From NCBI GenBank assembly GCA_019925105.1, contig JAHGAU010000003.1, forward strand, positions 62,001 to 126,000: DNA of 64,000 nucleotides. The letters are read 5' to 3'. A program made the position numbers and the translations under genes. The notes under the pieces are model-generated. The model had not been told where the DNA came from and made no database searches. It saw only the letters and a list, made by a program, of their open reading frames with translations. This document shows positions 56,755-64,000 of this stretch, one piece after another (position 1 is the stretch's first letter; every line of letters starts with the position of its first letter). The DNA comes from Niebla homalea. Lineage: Eukaryota > Ascomycota > Lecanoromycetes > Lecanorales > Ramalinaceae.

Positions 56755-57378
56755 TTACACAACCGCCTTCAAGTACCTCATAGTCCAAAAATTCTGATCT
56801 CCATCCTTGCCTACATTCACGCACGCCCCGCCCTTGATCCCCAGATCCATTTTCGCCCCAAACGCCTCACCGGTCCCATTCGCATTGATCACACCTAGCA
56901 ACCCACTCGCCTCATCGCAGCATTCCAAGGGTGCAAATCCCCACGCACTTGTTCCATGGTCGAACGCGGCCACGCACTCGGGGGTCTCCTGGAAGATCTG
57001 GAGCTGGCTGATGCTCTCGTTATTGGTGCCGAAGCTGACGCCCACGCCGGGACCCTGCTGTTGATTGACGACAGGGTACCACGCCATGCAGTGTTTGGAC
57101 TTTGCGCTATGAGGGTGGATGTAAAGGCGGGGCTGGACAATGAGATTATGGACAACGCCTGCGCCGGTGTTGATGTCGGGCCAGAGATTTCGGTCGAGGA
57201 TGGCGCCGCTGGTGCAGTCGGAGACATTGTATTGGGTTATCCAGGGGTAGTCACTGACAGGGCTGCCCCTTGGGATGATGGTGGGATTCGCGGAAGTAGC
57301 GTCGGCGGCGTCAGACATAGGATGGGCGATGGCCAGACCGATGAGAGAGAGAACTGGGAGGGCATGTTGAAAAAGCAT
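56755..57378 (-). CDS. Secreted cysteine-rich family protein, copy 5 (opposite strand)
   Basis: A 207-residue intronless frame on the minus strand, started at the ATG at 57378 (MLFQHALPVLSLIGLAIAHP, a signal peptide). The frame extends further upstream without a better leader. Core: DYPWITQYNVSDCTSGAILD, KHCMAWYPVVNQQQGPGVGV, TPECVAAFDHG, PLECCDEASGLLGVINANGT, AFGAKMDLGI, ACVNVG and FWTMRYLKAVV. It lacks the palindromic element seen in front of copies 1-4, so it may be regulated differently. It is about 600 bp from copy 4, tail to tail. Confidence 0.75.
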   Translation of the reverse strand: MLFQHALPVLSLIGLAIAHPMSDAADATSANPTIIPRGSPVSDYPWITQYNVSDCTSGAILDRNLWPDINTGAGVVHNLIVQPRLYIHPHSAKSKHCMAWYPVVNQQQGPGVGVSFGTNNESISQLQIFQETPECVAAFDHGTSAWGFAPLECCDEASGLLGVINANGTGEAFGAKMDLGIKGGACVNVGKDGDQNFWTMRYLKAVV

Positions 57379-58563
57379 CTTGTGCAATGCGGTTGAATGT
57401 CCTTCCAGCGGCAAATGTGAGGTAGTAGAGCGTTTAGAAATAAGCTTGATCTTATATCTGGAGAAGCGCACAGCGCTTGGCAAGTTATGTCTGGAAATTT
57501 TTGTTGCTGAATCAAGAAGTAAGGTAACAAAGACAAAGTTAGGGAGAAATTGATCTCTTTATCTGGAATCTGGACTCTACATTACTGGATCCTTTCATTC
57601 TCCTCGAAGGTTGTACAAAGTAGTGGGTAGGACCTTTGTCAGTCTCATCGCGACCAAAGGGATGTCATGCTAATTGTGAAACCTTTTGCAAAGAGCTTTA
57701 CGAAGAGCCTATCCTATTAGTCCGTTGATCAATATTTCCTCAAACATTTGACAGTGTCAGATACCCACTCGTGTTAGAATAGTTGGTCGAGGATTAATGG
57801 CTGCGCTTCATGCAAATGTAAAAAAGAAACCCATACGGCAGGGCTAGCTCGCCAGCACCTGCTATGTGCTTACTGCTTTGGCCAAAGAGCCGCTTGAACA
57901 TGGCCTGAGATGTGTGCGTGGCTGACAACGACGAGCGCAATCGTCAGCAGTGCCACAGGATGAAAGCTCAATTTTGCCACGACAAATCCTTGACCTCTGG
58001 CCAGAACCCCTGAACCCCTTTTCAAAAATTGCGCCAGGAATTAATGCAAGCAGAAATAGGTAGGTACAGATCATATTCAATGATGACCGTATTTCGGATA
58101 GCCTCTACATAAAAGACAGCCTTTCATTGACACTACATGGGATTTGCATCTTGGATGACGCCCATCACAGGAACTGCACTCACTACGTAGAAAAGATGAA
58201 TGCGCACAGCTACGGTATCTTGAAGCATCGCCAGATTTCTTCTTTGAATACCAAGTCCATTATTGTAGTCTGCCGCAGCATTCGAGCACTGAAAGCCAGA
58301 AGCCACCGATTTAGAGAAAAGCACAATCAAAGGATTGTGTCTGAATACCGCAATTTCTTTGTCCGTTGACTCTTTCGACAACACCGTTTGCGCTTGCTCA
58401 AAAGATGGGTTTGTCAATGCCCTCAGATAGTGGATTGCTTCACACCGAGCCCTTCATTGATCTAGAATGTTAATCTCTGGCCTAGAGAATCTGACAAGGG
58501 CACACAAGGAACTAAGCTAGGGTCTCAACTCCTGTCAGGTCTTAGAGCCTGCGAAGCTACTCT
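57379..58563. other. Intergenic stretch
   Basis: No gene was recognised between copy 5 and the family relic near 58.6 kb. Confidence 0.4.
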
Positions 58564-58700
58564 TTACCTTTTTGTGGTTCCACCCGGCACCGAAATTGGT
58601 GCCCGCGCTGGGACTGTGCTGTAGATCTAGGATGGATTATGGAGGGGTGTATGTGCGCTTCTCCAAGTACTTGTTGGTATCAATACTGTGATTGCCGGTG
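58564..58700 (-). pseudogene. Decayed fragment of the secreted family
   Basis: The minus strand encodes HSPSAGTNFGAGWNHKK near 58564-58614. This matches the GPSVGVxFGAG block of the family, and the DNA aligns by eye with the same block of copy 5. The segment upstream has a stop. A short relic on the same strand as copy 5. Confidence 0.5.
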
Positions 58701-61039
58701 GAGACATCTTGGCAGAGATCGGCTCCGCGTCTTTCCAAGTGTGGGTGAATGGCGTTGTGGCCCCGATGACACGGACAAAGAGATGCTGGAAGGGAAAGCA
58801 ATGAAGAAAGGCGCTTAGGGGGGAGCGCCTAATACACAATATGGAAGTCTTTTGTGGGACAGGAACATAGTACAATTACATTCTACCGACGCAAGTCCAT
58901 CTTGCAGATACAAGCGGAGAATGCCATCAAAGATGATGCACAGCGTCTGATCAAACTGTCAGACTCAATTCTTTCGCGGACGCTTTCAGGGATGGGTAGA
59001 TGGTTTGGATTTCTCTTCAAGAGATTCCCCCGACGTTTTGGTATCAGAGAATCACAATATATTGGTGATTATGAGTCGTTCTCGTAAGTCAAACGTGATA
59101 CGAAAGCTGTTCCAAACAACTTCCATGATTGTGTTAAAGGCAAGTAGTATGACGGCGTAATTTGAATGGATTTTTTTATAGTAGAAATGTGCCTTTTGAG
59201 CATGGTATAAGCCATCCTAACCCATACGTAGAGCTTCTGGTTCGCATCCTCATTGCAAGCGTACATCTCGCCACTCGTCCGTGATTCGGTGGCACGGCGG
59301 GACAAGTTGACCACATTGACGATGCTTAGGCTGCTCTCGATGCCGAAACTCTGGGACTTGAGTTTGGGCGTGCCGCAGATTGCTGCACGATTCCTGGATA
59401 TGTTGTCGGTCGCCAGCCAATGCTGATGGCGTGGCCCTGGGATCCACCGTCCATGGTGCCGTTGGGGCAGTGTTGGCCAAGGGTCAGCGGGAAGACGCCC
59501 TGACGGGGAGCGAGCGAGGATCTTTACGAAGATGAGGGATAGAGTCCCATGGCATCACAATGCTAGCTCGTCGAAAAATGATCGATTCACACTTGGGAGT
59601 AAAAAGGTGATTCCCATGCTCGTATCAGGCTCATCGAACGTCAACTGGGCCTAGCGGCTCACATTGCATCTCTTCGCAAGGTGAATCGCGGAGGGCCCGG
59701 TCACGGACACGAAAATTGGTGGGCAGCCCTGATGACTTGCTCACCATTGCCAATTCTATGATCGTGGGCGACCATGGTAGGCATGCATCATGGAGGTAAG
59801 CGAGAGCATCCACGGGGTATTAAGGGCCAATCTTAATTATACGAGTAGTCGCAGATTCATCCGGCAATTGTGCGATTCTAGATTGCAAGGCCCAAGAGCG
59901 AAAGCAGGCTCATCTCGTCTCTCCACCATATTAATGTGTGACGTGAGCTTTGTTTGGTGAATAGGGGCTTATGGCGAGCCCCTGGTCTGTGCTCACGGGA
60001 GGGTTAGCCCTCTATGCTTTTTTCTTCTTGGGCCCGGATTTTTTGCGATCGATTTCATGAACTCTTTGGCAAAATCACATTTTAGTCGCGTATTGAATAA
60101 CCACACTTTTAGATCAAGTCAAAGTAGGTAGGCTATATCCTGTATTTTATCCTACAATTCATGATTTAAGTTTAAGATTCAATTTCATGCTAATTTACTC
60201 GATCCCTGCTACGTGTATATACGTAGGGTTTGTGGTGTTTGTAGTGTTTTTGTTTGGCCTGTCTCAGGACTTGAGCTACAGGGACTATGTAGAGCTATGT
60301 ACACAAAGTGGCGGGTAGGTGGGTAATTTTGACAAAAGCCGTTGTCCAAGCAGATCCTCAATGATGAGATGAAGAACTCAGGGAATTGGGTGAGCTGGCT
60401 GATACAAACCCCCTGAGTTCCCCCCGCACGGCCCCTGAAGAGCCGCTTAGCCGACGAGTGGCTATTCCGCATGTCCGGTATATTACCTAGCTAGTAGCTA
60501 AACTAAGGTACACGCTGTTTTGGGTGGATGGTTAAGAGTACCTAGAGTAAATGTATGTTTTAAACGCCGGAACTTGAATGTCATGGTGGGGTAGCGGGGT
60601 AGTCACCGGGCCGGATCGACCTGGAATTCGGGTGACATTCCAAGCGTAATAATCTCCCTTTATGCCTTGACCAGAACGGTTTCGTATTAGTTAGAAGTAT
60701 GATTAAAGCTTCTATGAATTATAAATATGATGTATAAGTACTTTTATCAGGACTTAAAGCGTGGTTTGTTAAGTACGTCGGAAACTAAATGGTGATTTTG
60801 AGAAAAAGTTGCAGAAATCAATCCCCAAAAATGTGGACCCGACAAAGAAAAAAGCAGGGGGGAACCGATGTTCAGCCGATGCAATGATTTCCATCCCTTG
60901 TGCTTTGTTCGTTTTCTCCCCCAACATCTATCGCACATCTAATTTTGGTGTCGCATAACGATGTCAACCACGTGCCGAATCGATATCAAGAGGGGTAATA
61001 ATTCAGAGCCATGATGCGGCGTGGCAGCTATCATTCTCG
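58701..61039. other. Long gene-poor region
   Basis: About 2.3 kb. On the minus strand around 59100-59480 there are coding-like pieces in two frames (SFGIESSLSIVNVVNLS and YACNEDANQKLYVWVRMAY), suggesting a decayed or frame-shifted secreted-protein gene. They match no family I know. Nothing was seen from 59.5 to 61.0 kb. Confidence 0.4.
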
Positions 61040-61062
61040 CTCTCTCTCTCTCTCTCTCTCTC
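61040..61062. repeat. (CT)n microsatellite
   Basis: A pure CT/TC dinucleotide run of about 23 bases, some 330 bases before the ATG of the BTB gene. Confidence 0.9.
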
Positions 61063-61393
61063 AGCGCCAAGTGAAACACGCTTATGCAGTTGGCTGGCTT
61101 CATCCAGGGTCTCTGGTTGGATGATTTAAGCCACCGCCATCCCCCATCCCACATCCCCCATTCCCAGCCGCCAGAGCTCTAGCCATGCTTGCCTTATTGC
61201 CTGTTGCTTTGATGCTTGATGCTTGATACTTGCAGTGTTCTAGTGTCATGCTCCCGTGTTGAGCTAAAGCTACCTCGCCAGCCTCATCAAGCTCCATTTG
61301 ATCTCCCCTCTTACCTGCGCTTTCGTTATCTTCACCCCACGTCTCCATCTCTCCTGGCTGACAATACATCATCATCTCGACAGCAGCTGCAAT

Positions 61394-63201
61394 ATGGCGG
61401 ACAATGGAGAGTACGTTGCTCAACCTGTCTCATCAATTTCGTTCTCAAAAAGCTGACATGTAGCTTCCTGAGCAGGATTTACAGCAGCGAGATCTTCGGC
61501 TTCCTGGTGGGAGACAAACGCTTCTATGCTCATAAAGCCCTGATCTCCAAGCACTCCAAGCCTCTCGACCGGCTCATGAATCTGGACATGAAAGAGAAGG
61601 AGCAAAAGGTCGCTATGCTGGGAGATGTAGAACCTGGCACCTTTGGTCGATTTCTCGAGTGGGCATACAAGGGATACTATACCCCGGCCCCCCATACAAT
61701 GGATGAGCTACCGACTGCCTCATCAGAAGTGAAGGGTATTAAGAAAGAGCAAAAGGAATTCGCAGGCATGTTCTCTGGGGAACCGTTCTTCACCTCTGCT
61801 GGCCATGGGGAAGCAGACAGACTTACACCATGGGCAGCTTCCTTACTCCCACCCCATCAATCATCATCATCAGTGGCACAAGGAAACCCTCAAGCCCTGT
61901 TTACACAGCAAGCTACAGCAGGCTTAGCCCCTCCAGCTGCCAGCACGCCAACTGGCAGCAGATCCACTGGCGGGATTTTTGACTTGACGCCGACTCCCAG
62001 CAGTAACACCTCGACTGCTGGTGCAGTTGGCGCCCAGCCGGCTTCTGCAAATAGCGCCTCAAATTCACGTCTGAGCCTATTCCGCCCTCCAAGCGCAATA
62101 GCGGCTCCTCCTAACACGAACCCTTCTGCTTCGAGCTCCTCCCCATTCTCATTCGGCACTTCGCGGGCTCCTGCCAGTACTACTTCTACTTCCAGCTTCA
62201 TCACAGCTGGCGCTAGTACGGCCCAGACTGACTTGCCTGATGCCAATCCCAATCGGCCAGCTCCTGCCAATAATTCTACAGCTGCTACTGGCACGGGTGT
62301 GGGCCCTTTCGGCAGTACCAGGCCATTCTCAGCAAGCAGTACCTCAAACACCAATACAAGTGGCGCTTTGTTCGGGTCAAGGGTCTTTGGATCGACGACG
62401 ACCCCAGCTCCTGCGCTTACCTTTGGCTCAACCACGACCCCAGCAACTGGCGAAGGCACCACATATCTGTTCGGCCCCAATCGTGGCCCATCAAGTGGCA
62501 CCAACAGCCCCAGCATATTTGCTTCAAGGGCAACTCCTGCCTTTGGCGGGTTTGGACAACCACCAACGGCTCCATCCACGTTGACACAGCCCACAGGCCT
62601 GTTCGCAAGGACTCCGTCACCAGCAGACCCCCCCACCAACCGCCAGAGATCTCCCTCGCCATTCGGCAGCAAGGACAGTACTACGGGCTTTGGCAGCACA
62701 TCTTCCACTCAGCCAACCCTACCCCTATTCTCGGCAAGGGATCACCTCAAGGAAGCCTTCATCAGCCGGAAACCAAAGCTCCTCAGCAATGTGATCGAGA
62801 TCCCGCCTGCACGCGGTAATTGGTTAAGGGAAAACCACACTGACGTCCTCCTTTCTCACGCCCAGCTTTACGTCTTTGCGGAGGAACAAGACATTCAACC
62901 ACTGAAGACATTAGCACTCGAGTCACTGCACGCAGCCTTAGCATTGTTCTTTCTCTACCCAGCGCGTACCAAAGATATCGTTAGCCTACTACGTTATTCC
63001 TACGATAATACAGCGGATTATGAGAGTCACAGGGATGAGCTGCGAGAACTGTTGACGCAATATATGGGGGTTGAAATGGACATCTTGGTCAAAGACAAGG
63101 GGTTGCGTGATTTGATGACCAAGGATGATGATGGGATCGGGCAGGAAGAGAGGGCTGCTCTGCTTGGGGATTTTATGAGCTTGGTTGCGAAACGGATCTG
63201 A
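61394..63201 (+). CDS. BTB/POZ protein with an internal FG-repeat region
   Basis: Two exons (61394-61410 and 61476-63201) flank a 65-bp intron and give 580 residues. The splice turns MADNGE into a smooth IYSSEIFGFLVGDKRFYAHK, the start of a BTB domain, which continues through ALISKHSKPLDRLMN and GTFGRFLEWAYKGYY (residues to about 75). Residues about 110-420 are Ser/Thr/Pro/Ala-rich with ten FG dipeptides (types LFG, PFG, VFG, GFG), like the disordered part of an FG nucleoporin. The C-terminal ~150 residues resume with LLSHAQLYVFAEEQDIQPLK and LLRYSYDNTADY, the helices that normally follow a fungal BTB core. So the FG block looks inserted within the BTB unit. Role unknown; protein-protein or nuclear-pore contact is possible. 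Confidence 0.8.
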
Positions 63202-64000
63202 GTTGGGCTTGAAGATTGATTGCCAAAGGCTATAACCCCGAGGGCAGTCTGGAGACTTTGGACGAGAAGGACATACCTCACGAGCTGAGAGAAGAGGGCG
63301 AAACGTAACAGCAGCATTCAACTGTCAAGGAAGAAGCTACGAAGCTCTGCACCACCTCCTGCAATCAATACCCAAGGCATCCACGGAAAGGAGTGACGGT
63401 ATGTCCAATACCATGTGACCCCGAAGTCAATGGCTTGAGGGTTGGTGACCGCGTGTGGCTCTTCTTACTCAGACATACCTTTCGACCAGCCACTCCTGAT
63501 TCCAGGAGGCACTACGATGTCAGCAGCAGTGGGGAGAAGGGAGAAGGGAGAAGATAGGAAGACTGGTATGGGTTGTAGGAGAGGTTTTCCCGACCAATGG
63601 AGAGATTGATAATCAATACGCGCATCACATATCGCCATAACCCGAAGATGACACCGATGTCCACTCGGGCCTAATGCACTATCACAACTCTGGCAGTCCA
63701 TGCGCCCACCTCTAAACATCCCGCACTCTTCCCTACTCGCAGTCACAACCATTCAACGATCAAACATCCCCCTCATCCCCTCCCATCTACCCATCCATCC
63801 AACCAATCCAATCCAAACCCACCAACCCCCTTGAGGGAAGCACAACACACGCACCGACCCCGAAACCGCACCCCAACCAAGCCCATCCCCTTCCACAGCC
63901 CCTTCCACCCCTCCTCCCTCCCCGTCCCTTCCTTCCACGACATCAACCCCACTTACCTCACGAAAAACCCTCGTATGCAAACGACTCCCCAACCTATCCC
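63202..64000. other. Right end of the window
   Basis: No gene was recognised. The last ~250 bases are C/T-rich on the plus strand (many CCCC and CCATCC runs), as in promoters or leaders of ascomycete genes. A neighbouring gene may begin beyond the edge. Confidence 0.4.

Noticed and set aside
61890..62708. 272-codon minus-strand frame opposite the BTB gene
   Set aside because: Antisense of the low-complexity FG region; Val/Leu/Gly/Ala-rich composition is the mirror of the coding strand bias.

Overview
The window is nuclear DNA of a filamentous ascomycete (Pezizomycotina). Support comes from short GT-AG introns of about 45-80 bases, a Clr5-domain gene, a highly reducing polyketide synthase (HR-PKS), small secreted cysteine-rich proteins, and a retrotransposon mutated in the CpA-to-TpA pattern of repeat-induced point mutation (RIP). 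A dothideomycete or a relative is plausible, but the class cannot be fixed from sequence alone.

Layout, left to right. 0.6-2.1 kb: a Clr5/TPR-like gene. 2.8-3.0 kb: the N-terminal stub of a cytochrome P450. 3.6-3.8 kb: a MITE-like element. 4.2-5.7 kb: a secreted protein made of two tandem homologous halves. 7.6-8.5 kb: a doubtful secreted-protein gene. 9.0-9.5 kb: a mitochondrial LEA-like protein. 9.9-11.8 kb: a broken amino-acid permease. 13.1-14.0 kb: a single-span membrane protein. 14.6-20.1 kb: three tandem RING-finger paralogues. 21.0-21.7 kb: a three-exon secreted protein. 22.8-28.4 kb: a complete but RIP-destroyed Ty1/copia element with 231-bp LTRs and a 5-bp target duplication. 29.2-30.6 kb: a cytochrome P450 pseudogene. 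31.0-33.2 kb: a partial gene and a secreted protein. 33.8-48.9 kb: the biosynthetic locus. 51.1-58.7 kb: an expanded secreted cysteine-rich family. 61.4-63.2 kb: a BTB protein with FG repeats.

The biosynthetic locus has an HR-PKS (KS-AT-DH-cMT-ER-KR-ACP, with a C-methyltransferase whose SAM motif is degenerate). Downstream on the same strand is an FSH1/LovG-type serine hydrolase with an intact Ser-Asp-His triad. A divergently transcribed 14-TM drug:H+ antiporter lies across about 2 kb of shared upstream DNA. The synthase would build an unmethylated reduced chain, the hydrolase would release it and the transporter would export it. The P450 pseudogene 3 kb past the hydrolase suggests that an oxidative tailoring step was lost.

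The secreted family at 51-58 kb has three or four intact genes, one disrupted gene and at least two fragments. The four plus-strand copies share a palindromic promoter element, which points to co-regulation. This family, the self-duplicated secreted protein at 4.2 kb and the PKS-hydrolase-MFS set are the best candidates for undescribed biology.
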